Shown in pieces: positions 32,915-44,570 of a DNA stretch of 64,000 nucleotides. The position numbers and the translations under genes were made by a program. Positions within the stretch are counted from its first letter, which is position 1, and each line of letters begins with the position of its first letter. Source of the DNA: Pleurodeles waltl (Eukaryota; Chordata; Amphibia; Caudata; Salamandridae); contig NC_090445.1 in NCBI RefSeq assembly GCF_031143425.1, forward strand, positions 1,194,586,691-1,194,650,690, in the 5' to 3' direction. The notes beneath the pieces are model-generated. The model did not search any database. It was not told the origin of the DNA and saw only the letters and a list, made by a program, of their open reading frames with translations.

Positions 32915-34398
32915 TGTTATAAGTTGGGTCTCTAGTTGCCAGTGGTATACACCCTTGTCCAAGTAGGGACCACAATCCTAGTCAGGGTAAGTCACAACAC
33001 AATCCAAATTATCCTGTGCTCACCCTTTGGTAGCTTGGTACAGAGCAGACAGGCTTAACTTAGAGGCTATGTGGAAAGTATATGTGCAATAACTCATAAT
33101 TTAACACAGTAAAAACACCACAAAAATTATTCCATACCAGTTTAGGAAAATAGATATTTTTCTAGATAATTATAAGATCAAAATGACAAAAATCCAATAT
33201 GTACAAGTCGAGATATTACTGTTTAAAGGTTTAAAAGAGTCTCAGGGCCTCATTGCGACCTTGGCGGAGGGGATTACTGTGTCCCAAACATGACAGCTGT
33301 CCCACCCGCCATATTACAAGTTCTGTTATATTCTATGGAACTTGTAAAATGGCAAACGGTATGTCTGTCACTTTTGGGACACTGCAATACCCTACTCCAA
33401 GGTCGTAATCAGGGCTAGAGACCTTAAGAATCAGTGGTTGTATCCTTGTAACACACAGGACCTGGGATTTGTAAAAAATAACGATGCACAGGGGCCGAAG
33501 AGGAGGAGATGTGTTGAAAAATAAGGCGCTGCGTCGGATTTTCCAGCACACTACAGACAATGTGTTGCTACTTTCCACACTGCAAGGTGATGCACTGATT
33601 TCCAGGAGCACAGCCTTCATTCATCGCAGAACAGACGTGGATTGGAGACAAGCTGGAAGGCACAGATGGCAGTAAGTGCAGAGAAATGCCACTTTCTAAA
33701 AGAGGCATTTCTAAAATATTAATATTAAATCCAACTTCAACAGTAAGCAGGATTTTCTATTACCATTTTGGCCATACTAAACATGACAGGGCCACTCCTT
33801 TCAGATCAGAATTTACCATTTGAAGTATATAAGGGCAGTTCTAATGCTAGTCTATGAGAGGAGCAGACCTCACAGTAGTAGAAAACAAATTTGTAAGTTT
33901 TCCCCTACCAGGACATGTAAGACACATAAGTACATGTCCTGTCTTTTAGTTACATAGCACCCTGCCCTGTGGGTACCTAGAGCCTACCTTAGGGGTGACT
34001 TAGGTGCATAAAAGGGGAAATTTAAGGCTTGGCAAGTAGTTTTAAATCCCAAGTCAAAGTGACAGTGAAACTGCACAAACAGGCTTTACAATGGCAGGCC
34101 TGAGACATGATTAAGGGGCTACTTTTGTGGGTAGTAAAACCAGTGCTGCAGGCCCACTAGTAGCATTTAATTTACAGGCCCTGGGCATCTCTAGTGCACT
34201 TTATAAGGGACTTACAAGTACATTAAATATGCCAATTAGGTAGGAACCAATTTTACCATGTTTAGGGGCGAGAGCATATGCACTTTAGCAGTTGTAAAGT
34301 GTCCAGCGTTTTAAAGCCAACAAGAATGAGGTCAGAAAAAGAGGAGGAGGAAGGCAAAAAGTTTGGGTTGACCCTTCAGAGGGGCCTATTTTCCAACA
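32915..34398 (-). repeat. 3' LTR of the gypsy element
   Basis: It runs from TGTTGGAAAATAGG (34398, minus) to the TATAACA end at 32915. It aligns with 36763-37056 and 51531-53278. Relative to them it lacks about 700 bp near 33625 and carries a 174 bp MITE (33244-33417). Confidence 0.85.
33244..33417. mobile_element. Short Harbinger-type MITE in the gypsy LTR
   Basis: Inverted ends: AGGGCCTCATTGCGACCTTGG at left and AGCCCTGATTACGACCTTGG read inward from the right. The homologous LTR near 51575 lacks it, so the empty site is visible. The ends resemble the right end of the Harbinger element at 43.9 kb (GGCCCTCATTATGAC). It may be mobilised by such an element. The target duplication is not clear. 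Confidence 0.7.
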
Positions 34399-35015
34399 CA
34401 TCCGACTTCCAGCCTAAAGCCAGGGTAGACTAATCAATACTTTAATGGACCTCCCTGCTTAGGGCGATAGAATATGGACAATGGCACACTACTGCACTTG
34501 CCAGTTCTATCCCTTTCTGAACTCAGTTGGGCTCCTCTGTCTATACTATCTGGTGCCACTTAACCGATACATGGGGAACCCATCTCCTCGTCTGTGAAGC
34601 TCCTATCTTTAATTTGCTCACAGATGCATCCCTATAAGCAGACAGTACCACCATGGCCAACCTTGGGTCAGATTTCTGTCCCCAACCCAGAGAAAACTCT
34701 GTCCACAAGGACAGCAACCAACAGAGGCCACATATAGCGGTCAATGTCAAGACCCAGGGCATTCACTGCCAAGTGGAGGCCCTGAGCAGGGCCATTGGGT
34801 AAGCTTTTCCTTCAGCCTTGGGGCTGGCAGGAAGTTTCCTATGGGCCCCTGAGGTGTCCCTGACCTCTGAGGCATCTCAGAGTGGGGGGCAGTAGCCCCA
34901 TGGGGTTTGCACCCTACTTCCACTCTAACTCCCCGCCAGTTCAGAGTTGGTATCCAGACACTGGTCAGTCAACCCAGGGTCTGTACCCTGAGTCCTCCCT
35001 CACCTTGCCCCTACA
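34399..35015 (-). other. Remnant of the gypsy internal region
   Basis: Lies between the protease piece and the 3' LTR. No RT, RNase H or integrase motif is visible, so most of pol must have been deleted. An open 73-codon frame (34541-34762) has no recognised domain. Confidence 0.55.
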
Positions 35016-35306
35016 TCATACAAGTGTCAGGGCACCCTTAGGGGCCTCTTCTTCCAGTTCTTCTGCCACCAAGGGTAACTCATTCCCCAGAATGAGATAT
35101 TTGGCCATTTGGGGACTAACTAGGACCCTCCTCGGGCTCACCTCCCCACCGCATTCCTGGGATACCAGGGCCATAGGGTGGAAAAAATCTTTCCCATGGG
35201 CTGGAGTCACCTTACACATCTGGCCAGTGTACTGCTCTGGAGAAACAAGTCTCTCCACCATCATGGTATGACTAGCCCTTGTGTCCCTCAGAAACAGTGA
35301 CCCCAT
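35016..35306 (-). pseudogene. Ty3/gypsy protease fragment
   Basis: An open 96-codon piece with the active-site block LRDTRASHTMM. The retropepsin DTG is changed to DTR: the catalytic Asp is kept but the Gly is lost. It lies downstream of gag in the element's order. Confidence 0.6.
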
Positions 35307-35593
35307 TCACTTCCACCTAGTGGAAGTGACGACTTCCACCCTTAGAGATCACCAGCGCACCCTCAGAGTCTATCTACCAAATGAGAGAGATTATGGCACG
35401 GTCTGGGACCTGCCTCTGGGGCCTACTTTCCCCTAAGGCCACATTAGCCACACCTGTAGAGGTCCCACCAGTGAGTAGTTTCTCTGGACATGCAGAATCC
35501 CTCTGCTTGTGTTTTAGCTTGGAGCACTCAGACAAGCAGGATTGGAAATGGGGTGCCCTGGACCACCTCCCACCAGAACCTCCACCCTGTTTC

Positions 35594-36612
35594 TCAGATC
35601 GGCATGGGAACCCTTTCCTTCTCCTCCCTTACTCTGGGACTTGTCTGGGTCATCTTTAACCTCTCCCTCACTCTTCTGGGGTACCCCGAACCACCCTTCT
35701 TGGGGGTCATTCCAGGTACCATCTTGGACACCCTGGTGCTAGCACAGAGGTCCACCTCTTCAGCAAGTTTCCTGGGATCAGTCAACTTACTGTACATTAG
35801 GTGCTGGCGCAACTCTGTAAAACAGATACTGATCATGATTAAATGTAATAACCCAACAAAATCATTAACTTTGCTGCCCCACACCCAGCAATTGAGTGCC
35901 TTACTGGAGTAGTCAATGAGGTCTACCAAGAATTGGGTTGAAGAGATTGTGACTGTCTCTAAATCTTTGGTGATACTTCTCTGGAGTCTGTACAGTTTGA
36001 CAATCAAAACGGCTTTCATCAGAGTGTACGTGGTCTGGTCCCCAACCTCTAATGTTAGAAGTGTGTCCGTCCCAAGTGTTGGCATGTGTTTCCACAGGTC
36101 TGTCTCCGAGTGCTACCACCATCACTGCTGGACTCAGACTGCCTAGCCTTGAGATCCAGCCCTTGTAGACCAATTTCATGAGCCAGAAGTAATTTATTTT
36201 CTGCCAGAGCTCTCTCAACTTCTCTCTCAGCCTACTATTCCTCTGCCTCCATTTTTAATCTTGCCAACTGCAGCCTGAATTATCTCTCCTCTCTCCTTTC
36301 CTCTGTGGTCTGGCCGTGACTTGAGACACTGCTCCCTGGTCTTGCAGGTGGCACAAATCCAGGGGTGGTATCCCCCACTGCTGTTGCCTGCTCCTCAGGA
36401 GTGCCATTTTCTTGCTCCCCCAACTCATCATTTTCTTGGGTGCAGGACTTTACCCAGGCACTCAGCCCCTTTTGAAACTCTCCCCTCTTGGAAGCTCCTC
36501 GGGCAGGTACCACCAGATTTTTGCGAAAGCCCTTAAGATGGGAGACTGTGTAATCCTCCAGCTTAGTCAGGTCAAACTCCTCCACTCCACTTGTGGACCC
36601 AGCCAGAGACAT
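35594..36612 (-). pseudogene. Ty3/gypsy Gag, frameshifted
   Basis: The N-terminal part (36280-36612) starts MSLAGSTSGVEEFDLTKLED, about 150 bases inside the 5' LTR, as expected for Gag. The central part (35594-36085, another frame) has the helical capsid block with ELRQHLMYSKLTDPRKLAEE, of the type related to SCAN domains in vertebrate gypsy Gag. At least two frame changes separate the pieces. Gag would form the particle for reverse transcription. Confidence 0.7.
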
Positions 36613-36743
36613 GATGTATAGGATTGATTAAAAATGTAAAGCCGGGAAAGGGTGCAGAAGAAGAAAAAAATCAAAATTACCTTTAACTGTGGGTAGGTAG
36701 TGAACACTTAGCTATTGTATGATGCAGCACAAATAGAAATCTT

Positions 36744-36761
36744 ATCCCACCGCTGCCACCA
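36744..36761 (-). other. Primer binding site of the gypsy element
   Basis: One base after the LTR end TATAACA the minus strand reads TGGTGGCAGCGGTGGGAT. It starts TGG, as required. The tRNA is not identified. Confidence 0.6.
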
Positions 36762-36762
36762 G

Positions 36763-37056
36763 TGTTATAAATTGTGTCTCTAGTTGGCAGAGGTATACAC
36801 CATTGTCCAAGTAGGGCCCACAATCCTAGTCAGGGTAAGTCACAACACAATCCAAATTATCCTGTGCTCACCCTTTGGTAGCTTGGTACAGAACAGGCAG
36901 ATTTAACTTAGAAGGCAATGTGTAAAGTATTTGTGCAGTAACTCATACAGTAACACAGTGAAAACACCACAAAAGTATTCCACACTAGTTTAGGAAAATA
37001 GCTAATATTTATCTGAATAAACTAAGATCAAAACAACAAAAATCCAATATTCACAA
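36763..37056 (-). repeat. 5' LTR of the gypsy element, piece 1
   Basis: 294 bp that align with 32915-33207 with scattered substitutions. Homology stops abruptly at ACAAG (37056) and resumes at about 51541. Confidence 0.85.
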
Positions 37057-37689
37057 GACAGAAGTCAATGTTCCGCCCACTATATTAAGACCCTGGAAAC
37101 TGCCACCTTTTCTGGGGCGGTACCAACGACATCAAAAGCCTAGCAGAAACAGAGATCAGGAGGGAAAGGACTCACCATTGGAAACACAGAGAACAACCAT
37201 GCCGCCATGGAGCCCGAGCTGCATGTCTTCTCCATGGTCTTCTACGTGCTGCTCCACCACGAACACCAATGACGGCAAAGACGACGACAATGAGTACAGC
37301 CACCTAGCACACAAGGGAAGGAGGAAGAAAAAAGAGAGTGTCACCCCCCCCCCAACACCATACACACAATCAGCTGCATTAATAAAACATGTTTACCCTG
37401 TACCTCGGATGAATAATGTAAGGACAAAAGGTTTTAGAAAAAGTGAATGTAATGAGAGCAACACATTAAGATAAATAAGTGAGGCAACATAATAGATATA
37501 TACATATGTACATATAAAGGGACACAGCCAAGTCGACAATGCCTTTTGTCCACATGGCCACAGGCCAAAATCCAAGGCCACACATGGCACCTGCCTCAAC
37601 ACCGAGAGAACACTGCAGGGGCATCAGTTTGGAAATAGGCAGGCACCTCAGTGGGCCGGGGGCCGGGGGGGCACCTCCTCCGGCAGATG

Positions 37690-38262
37690 AAACAACACCA
37701 CTGGTTCTGAAGGGGGCAACATGCCCTGTGCTTGGTCCTGGGGAGTGCAAGGCCACAGTCTCTCAAGTGGGTGACTTGCCTACATGCTCTGGAGGGGGCA
37801 CCATGCCCTGTGCTTGGTCCCGGGGAGTGCAAGGCCACAGTCTCTCAAGTGGGTGACGTACCCACATGCTCTGGAGGGGGCAACATGCCCTGTGCCTGGT
37901 CCTGGGTAGTACAAGGCTACAGTCTCTCGAGTGGTGATTTGCCCACTGGTTCTGGAGGGTGCGTCGTGTCCCGTGCTCTTGATCCTGGGGAGGCTGGGGT
38001 TGGTGGGTGTCGTACCCACTGGTTCTGGAGGGGGCATTGTGTCCTGTGCTCTTTATCCTGGGGAGGCTGGGGTAGGTCGGTATCTTACCCACAGGTTCTG
38101 GAGGGGGCATCGTGCCCTGTGCTCTTGATCCTGGGGAGGCTGGGGTAGGTGGGTGTCTTACTCTCTGGTTCTGGAGGTGGCATCGTGCCCTGTGCTCTTG
38201 ATCCTGGGGAGTGCAAGGTCACAGTCTCTCAGGTGGGTGTCATACCCACTGGATTTGCAGGG
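37690..38262. repeat. Minisatellite, seven units of 82 then 73 bp
   Basis: Unit starts (CTGGAGGGGGCA or variants) lie at 37707, 37789, 37871, 37952, 38025, 38098 and 38171. The spacing is 82, 82, 81, 73, 73 and 73 bp. The first units contain GAGTGCAAGGCCACAGTCTC; the later ones replace it with a GGGAGGCTGGGGT version. The last unit returns to the long form. Confidence 0.9.
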
Positions 38263-38321
38263 GCCAGGCCGCACAGCAGCCCATGGAGGCAGGACTATAT
38301 ACCGTCCGCTGGCGGTGACAG

Positions 38322-38560
38322 CTGCTCAGTGGTGGTGGTGGTGGTGCTGCAGCCTCTGGTGGGGGAAGCTCCTGCCCATCCCATGCAGCCTCAGATGGCT
38401 GCTCAGTGGTGGTGGTGGTGGTGCTGCTGCTGGTGGGGGAAGCTCCTGCCCATCCCCTGCAGCCTCGGACGGCAGCTCAGTGGTAGTGGTGGTGGTGCTG
38501 CTGGTGGGGGGAGGCTCCTGCCCATCCCCTGCAGCCTCGAACAGCTGCTCAGTGGTGGTT
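38322..38560 (-). repeat. GGT-rich minisatellite in a Harbinger gene
   Basis: Four units start near 38322, 38398, 38472 and 38541 with GCTGCTCAGTGG or a variant (spacing 76, 74, 69). On minus they code repeated Pro/Thr-rich sequence with EAAGDGQE between, so length change alters the protein tail or its frame. Confidence 0.8.
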
Positions 38561-38802
38561 GGTGGTGGGGGCTCCGTCACAGTTCCAGCCCCAGGCCCCT
38601 TGCTCTTCCTGGCAGCAGCTGGAGCAGTCTCCTTGCTCTTCCTGACATCAGCTGGGGCAGGCTCCTTTGCCTTGGGGCTGCCTGGTGCAGGCTTCTTCAC
38701 CCTCAGGACATGTGCCCTGGCTCCTTTCCCACCAAAAGTGGGTATAGTGAAAACTGGGCCCGTGGCTGAGGAGCTTAGCTGGGTTTTTGCCACCCTGGCC
38801 AA
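38326..38802 (-). pseudogene. C-terminal exon of a SANT/Myb-type Harbinger gene
   Basis: An open 158-codon piece rich in Lys, Pro and Ala (KKPAPGSPKAKEPAPAD), then Pro/Thr repeats coded by the minisatellite. It lies downstream of the exons at 39188-39791 on the same strand and is probably their tail. I could not fix its splice acceptor. Low complexity limits certainty. Confidence 0.45.
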
Positions 38803-39187
38803 ACGTGCAGGATGGGGGGAGGCATAGGGAAGAGGTCAATGGTGGATAGGAAAAGTATTTTTTAGGGCCACTGGGGCAGGAAGAGGGAGAATGTTTGGGA
38901 GTGGAGGAAGAGGGAATGGTTGTAGGAGGTGTCTGCTGATTTTGGGTGCAGGTGCATGGGCTTAATGCTGTTGTGAGGTGGAAATCCAGCACACCTGGGT
39001 CCCATGCAGCCCTGACCAGTAGTGGATGCCTTCGAGCTAGGTAGCAGGACTATCCCTTAAAAACCCAAGCCACCAGGAGACCTACGCTGCAATGTCAGGC
39101 CTGGCTTAGTGGCACCCACTGACACACATCCACCATCCAGGTAACACCCCACCAGGTGTTAGTAGTAATGATGGGCACTGTACTCAC

Positions 39188-39791
39188 CCCCTTGTGGCTG
39201 CTGTGATGCCCTCAAGCGCCCATCCAGCTCTGGATAGGCCACCGCCACTATGCGGGCCATCGGGGGGGGTCAGGGTTCAACAGGCACCCCTTCCTTGTTG
39301 GGAGACCATCCCCAGCTGGGCCTCCACGTCTTCCGTGCCCAGCGTCTCAGGTCCTCCCACCGTTTCTGACAGTGGGTGCTCTGCCTGCCGTAGACCCCCG
39401 GGGTCCGCACGTCCTTGGCGATGGCACGCCATATACTCTTCTTTTGATGGGCGCTGACCTGCAGAGGAAACACACACAGGAAAATAGTATTAGTCAGACA
39501 GTCCTGCCTGTTATACTTATGGCCCACCATACCCCTTCACATCAACATTTTCACACACATGGTCCAGCACACAACCAATACACCACCCAGAGGACATCCA
39601 CCCCCACTTACAAAATGCTTTCACACGCACCACTCCATGCATTCATGCCACATGCATCGTGCCCACAGTGTACCCACCTGTTGGTCTGAAGGCCCATACA
39701 GCAGTCCGTACTGGGGTAGGACCCCATCCACCAGTCTCTCCAACTCCACTGAAGTGAAGGCAGGGGCCCTTTCCCCAGTCACACGGGCCAT
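39188..39791 (-). pseudogene. SANT/Myb-type DNA-binding gene of the Harbinger, two exons
   Basis: Exon 1 is 39678-39791: 38 codons from ATG to CAG, followed by donor GTGGGT. Exon 2 starts at 39458 after acceptor TCCTCTGCAG and ends at 39188 before donor GTGAGT. The joined reading gives the three-helix Myb/SANT pattern, with helix blocks FTSVELERLVDGVLP, KKSIWRAIAKDV and CQKRWEDLRRWARK. After that the frame shifts near 39325; the next family-like block (AVAYPELDGRL) is in another frame. Such proteins bind the ends and help bring the Harbinger transposase to DNA. Confidence 0.75.
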
Positions 39792-40214
39792 GGTAGGTTC
39801 CAGATACAGGTCAAAGCAGCACATGCAGTGTAGATCCTCTCCTGTTGAAGATCAGGTAGCAAGTGAGGAATATGTTATAAAATGGCAGTCACGTCCGCAG
39901 CGGTGCATACCATCACCGCTGGTGTAGATCACCATTGGCCACTGTAACCCATAGCACCCAATGTTATCCAATGAGGAGTTGCACGGCGGTTCCCGACCAC
40001 TTCCTGCAACGGCGCACAACATCAGCGGAATTCCCTCACTTCACCTGTTCCTCCACACAGGACAGACGGATGCCATTTCAGGGTGGAGGGGAAAACACTG
40101 GATAATTGGTGCATCACTTTTTAAATTTGGACATACTGGACAATTCACACGGACCCATTACAAATTAACAGCATGCAGTGTTCTGTTGTAGCCGGATTGT
40201 TCATTTTGTGGCGG

Positions 40215-41365
40215 CCTCCTCACTCTTTTGCCCCATAGATTGCTACCGCTGTGGATGAATAGGAGAGGGAGGCATACCCCATGTACAGACCCCTGGTGGA
40301 CTTGGCAACACTGGAGGACAGGCACATTATCCTCACCTATAGACCGGACAGGGCCACAGAGCTGTGTGCCCAATTGGAGCCTGACCTGATATCTGCTATC
40401 CGTCACCCCACTGTGATCCCCCCTCTTGTGCAGGTTCTATCTGTGCTCCATTTCCTGGCAACTGTTTTTTTTTCAAGTGACAGTGGGGTTGGCAGGAGTT
40501 ATGTCACAGCCAATGTTCTCAATAGTGCTGACAAGAGTGTTGTCTGCCCTGATTAAACAACTGTGCAGCTACATTGTATTTCCCCAGGTTGAAGATTTGG
40601 CCACAGTGAAGGCCGGGTTCTATGCAATGGGACATATCCCCAACATAATAGGGGCGATTGATGGAACACGCATTGCATTTGCCCCCCTCGTCAGAATGAA
40701 CAGATGTACAGAAATCGTAAGAGTTTCCACTCTATGAATGTAAAGATGGTGTGCTTGGTGGACCAATACATCTCCCACGTCAATGCTAAGTATCCTGGGT
40801 CAGTACATGATGCCTTTGTGCTGAGGGATAACAGCATTCCAAATGTGATAGCCCATCTACAGAGCCACAGGGTATGGCTAATAGATGAGCCCTGGTCCCA
40901 ACCCAGTATATGCTGGTGTATGGGTATGATGTGGGGCATATGGGATAGTGTATGGCTAAATGTTGGCCCTCAATATTTGCAGGTGACTCTGGTTACCCCA
41001 ACCTATCTTGCCTGTTGACCCCTGTGAGGAGTGCCAGGACAAGGGCAGAAGAACGTTACAATGAGGAACATGGGCAAACCAGAAGGATTATAGAACGGAC
41101 CTTTGGCCTCCTGAAGGCCAGGTTCAGATGCCTGCATATGACAGGTGGATCCCTGTGCTACTCACCCAAGAAGGTCTGCCAGATAATCATGGTATGCTGC
41201 ATGTTGCACAACCTTGCCCTGAGACGCCATGTGCCTTTTCTGCAGGGGGAGGAGGCTGGAGATGCCTGTGTGGCAGCAGTGGACCCTGTGGACAGTGAGA
41301 ATGAGGAAGCAGAGGATGAGGATGAGGACAACAGAACAGCAGTCATCAGACAGCACTGCCAATGA
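40215..41365 (+). pseudogene. Harbinger transposase (HARBI1-like), frameshifted
   Basis: Four overlapping open pieces in different frames together give a whole DDE_Tnp_4 transposase. The first catalytic Asp is in IGAIDGTRIAF (about 40655), the second in PGSVHDAF (about 40800), and the Glu in IIERTFGLLKARF (about 41090). An intron at 40885-40982 splits it after RVWLI; the acceptor TTTGCAG is intact but the donor reads ATGAGC, probably from GTGAGC. Further shifts lie at the T run near 40467 and near 40690. The acidic tail DSENEEAEDEDED is typical. It converges with the Myb gene on minus. Confidence 0.88.
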
Positions 41366-41870
41366 CACACAGGTAAGACAATGTTAATTCACATTTAATT
41401 ATAATTATATTTAATTTCTGTGGCACTGGCATGCTGTTATTTCCCACTTCTATGCCCACTTACTGTACCCTTTGGCAATTAATTTTACAGATGTTGGTTC
41501 CTCACAATAGTTCCTGGTGTGATCACTTCTGCCAGCTACAGGTCATTAACATATGATCATTTACTGTACAGTTGAATTGCATTGTTTGAACCTGGATAAA
41601 TGAATACATATTTGAAAAATTTGCCATACTCCTTTACGTCTATTTTTTCCAAGGGAGTTTATTGAAGTGCTAAGTAAAAGAGGGGCAAGTGCAATGGATG
41701 GGGTGATGATGGAGGAGCAAGTCCAGGGTATACACAGATGCATTGTTCAAGGGGTTATAGGAAGGGGAGCATTGGCAGTTGAAGATGGACAGGGTGACTG
41801 TGTGGGACTCAAGGGTGAGAATCAGGAGAGTCTCATTTCCTAACGTGGGTCTTGGCAAGTGTCTCTGGCT

Positions 41871-43354
41871 TCAGTATGGATCACAGGGAACATTTGTGGG
41901 GTGGTTCTCCTTCTGCAGGGGCGGAGTGCTGCTGGCCTGTTGGTCCTGTGGTGGGGCCTCCTGGCCACTAGCGGCAGCGGAGGTGGAAGGCAGTTCAGAT
42001 GTCTGGCTAGTGGCAGGGGCCCGCTGTTGTGAGAAAGCCTCCCTCATAATATTGTCCATGTCTGCCAGCACCCCTGCTATGGAGACCAGGGTGGTGTTGA
42101 TGGCCTGCAAGTCCTCCCTGATCCCCTGGTACTGTCCCTCCAGCAGCCACCATTTCTCCTGCACATTGTCCAGGATCTGGCCCATCGAATCCTGGGAATA
42201 TTGACATGCTCCCAGGATCTCTGCAAGTGCCTCCTGGAGAGTCGGTTTCCTGGGCCTGTCCTCCCCCTGGCGCACAGAACTCCTCCCTGTTGTCCTGTGC
42301 CTCTCTCCCCTGCCCACTTCCACTGACCCCAGGTCCCTGATTATCTTGGGTATGAGGTGTGCCCTGGGGTTCCTGTAGAGGTGGACACACTGCTGATTGA
42401 CGTGTCCTGGGGACAGAGTTATGGGTACGCTGGGTCGGAGCTGTGGTGGTGTTTTTTGATGGGGGAGGCTCTGTGGTGGTGTGTGACTGGGCCTGGGTAA
42501 CCGGCTGTCTAGATGTCCCTGATGGGCCAGGTTGGTCAGCCAGGTCCTGAAGTCCAGAGTTGCTGTCATCACTGTGGGCCTCTTCTGTGGGGGGACTTGA
42601 TATTGCTGGCACCTCCTCTCCGCTGACATTGGCTGGGGTACCTGTGGGGATGTAAATGCTGTGTTATTGTTTCTGTGTCTTACATATTGTGCATCCGTGG
42701 CTTGCCCTCCTTGGTTATATTTGCCCTGGCAGTTTTCACTTGTGTACGTTGGTATGTGGTAGGATAGCTGATTCTCTCTAGTGTGCATGCTTTAGTGATA
42801 GGTGTCCATGCAGGTCTGTGAGTGGTGTCCATGCATTGGTATGGCATGCAGGGCTTGGCATTGGGATAAGTGAGATGTGATGGTGGGGTGTGTGGGAAGT
42901 GGTGGAGTGAGGGTGAGGGTCGGGGTATGTGATGGCATGCAGGTAGGGGGTAGTCGTAGTAGAGAGTTGACATACCAGAGTCCAGTCCTCTTCCTACTCC
43001 GGCCAGGCCCTCAGGATGCATGATTGCCAAGACTTGCTCCTCCCATGTTATTAGTTGTGGGGGAGGAGGCGGGGGTTCACCGCCAGTCCTCTGTACAGCG
43101 AGTTGGTGTCTTGCTGCAATGGAACGTACCTTTCCCCGTAGGTCATTCAACCTCTTTCTGATGTCATCCCTGGTTCTTGGGTGCTGTCCCAAGGCGTTGA
43201 CCCTGTCTACGATTCTCCGCCATAGCTCCATCTTCATAGCTATAGATATCTGCTGCACCTGTGCTCCAAATAGCTGTGGCTCTACCCTGATGACTTCCTC
43301 CACCATGACCCTTAGCTCCTCCTCTGAGAATCGGGGGAGTCTTTGTGGTTCCAT
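41871..43354 (-). pseudogene. NAIF1-like Myb/SANT gene of the Harbinger
   Basis: Exon 1 is 42976-43354, from ATG to donor GTATGT. It holds a Myb/SANT domain (residues about 8-90) with FSEEELRVMVEEV, MELWRRIVDRVNAL and RDDIRKRLNDLRGKV, then a Pro run. Exon 2 starts at 42641 after TCCCCACAG. It is rich in Ser, Thr and Pro. The reading frame shifts near 42290; the C-terminal coiled-coil-like part (ALAEILGACQYSQ, LVSIAGVLADMDNIMREAF) is in the other frame to about 41874. NAIF1-like proteins partner Harbinger transposases in binding and nuclear import. Confidence 0.8.
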
Positions 43355-44570
43355 GGGTGTTGTGTGAGGTGTGTAGGTGAGGGTGATGTGTTGGGGTGTG
43401 TGATGTCGGCTGCGTGGGTGGTGTATAGGTGTAGGTAGTGTGTGGCTCTGGTTTTGTCTGTAGTCGTGGTGTCTGTCTCGTGCTGATGGTTTGTAGTCGT
43501 AAAGGGTTGTGGGTACTGTGGATGGGTGTTTTATAGTGGTGTGGGTGTGGTGTGTGTATGGATGTCAGGTGTGTGTTGTTTGAATTATCCAATGTGGTGT
43601 TGTTTTGTTTGAGTATGTGTATTTTGAGTGTGGGGTTATGTACCGCCAATGGTTTACCGCCATTGAATGTCCGCTGTGGTGATTCATGGGTCATAATGTG
43701 GTGGACGTTGTTCTGTTGGCGAAGCGGTGTGGGGTTTGATACCACCACTTTATCACTGACCTTTGGACTGGCGGAATTGTTTATGTGGCTGAATAGTGAC
43801 GGATTGGTGTGTCATAATATGGTGGACAGATATCCGCAGCAGTAAGTTGGCGGCAGTCAGTGTGGCGGTAAGTGGGATTTACCGCCAATGTCATAATGAG
43901 GGCCTTAGTCCTGTCTACCTTGACAGGACCTTCGGGGGGGGCCTCCAGGAGTTGGTATTATTAGCAATTTGCCAAGCGCTCCCCCAAAGCGTACTTTAAG
44001 ACTATCTTAACTATTTTAACTCAAACGTTTACTCCACCATATAAACTGGGTGCTTGTGCGCCTCCCACCCCCTGCTGGAAGAGGGCTCAACCAGGGAGGA
44101 GAAGGGGCGCAGGAGAGTCCCAGAAGAGGCAGGAAGGCAAGCATCTGCGCTCCTTAGGAACTATACTTGGCACTGCATAGAGCTGATGAACACCAATGTT
44201 GCAGCTTGAGGTGACTTCAGCAGGGTATGGGAAGCATTAGGCCCCCTATGAGCAGGTTGAGCCCCGTAACACGGAATCGGCCAAACTAGGTTTTGGTGCG
44301 GCTTGTGGTTGGGTGAAGCTCCCCCTCTTCAGATTTTCACCTCCATATGCAGTCTCATGCAACTCATCCCAAACACGGAATAGATGCACGGAGCCGGGTG
44401 CACGTGGCAACCTCCAAATAACCCAGGAGTTGCACTTCAGTAGAGCTCAAAAGAAACAATATGAGATCTAGAAAAACTTGGCAGCCAGTATAAAACAAGA
44501 CGCGTGAGAAGTCCTCCTTGAAGCACCCTCCTGCAGACAGCAAGCAACAAAAACAAATAACATCATCCGG

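Larger units (their letters stand above)
37074..43904. mobile_element. PIF/Harbinger element with three genes
   Basis: The right end is clear: inverted it reads GGCCCTCATTATGACATTGG. TTA follows at 43905-43907, fitting a Harbinger target. The left end is weak: CGCCCACTATATTAAGACCC near 37074 may be its decayed mate. Inside lie HARBI1 on plus and two SANT/Myb genes on minus. Autonomous Harbingers normally have the transposase and one Myb-like protein. All three genes are broken here. Confidence 0.65.

Noticed and set aside
37763..38110. Pro-rich protein coded on minus across the minisatellite
   Set aside because: The frame changes among units, and units of 73 and 82 bp cannot keep one frame.
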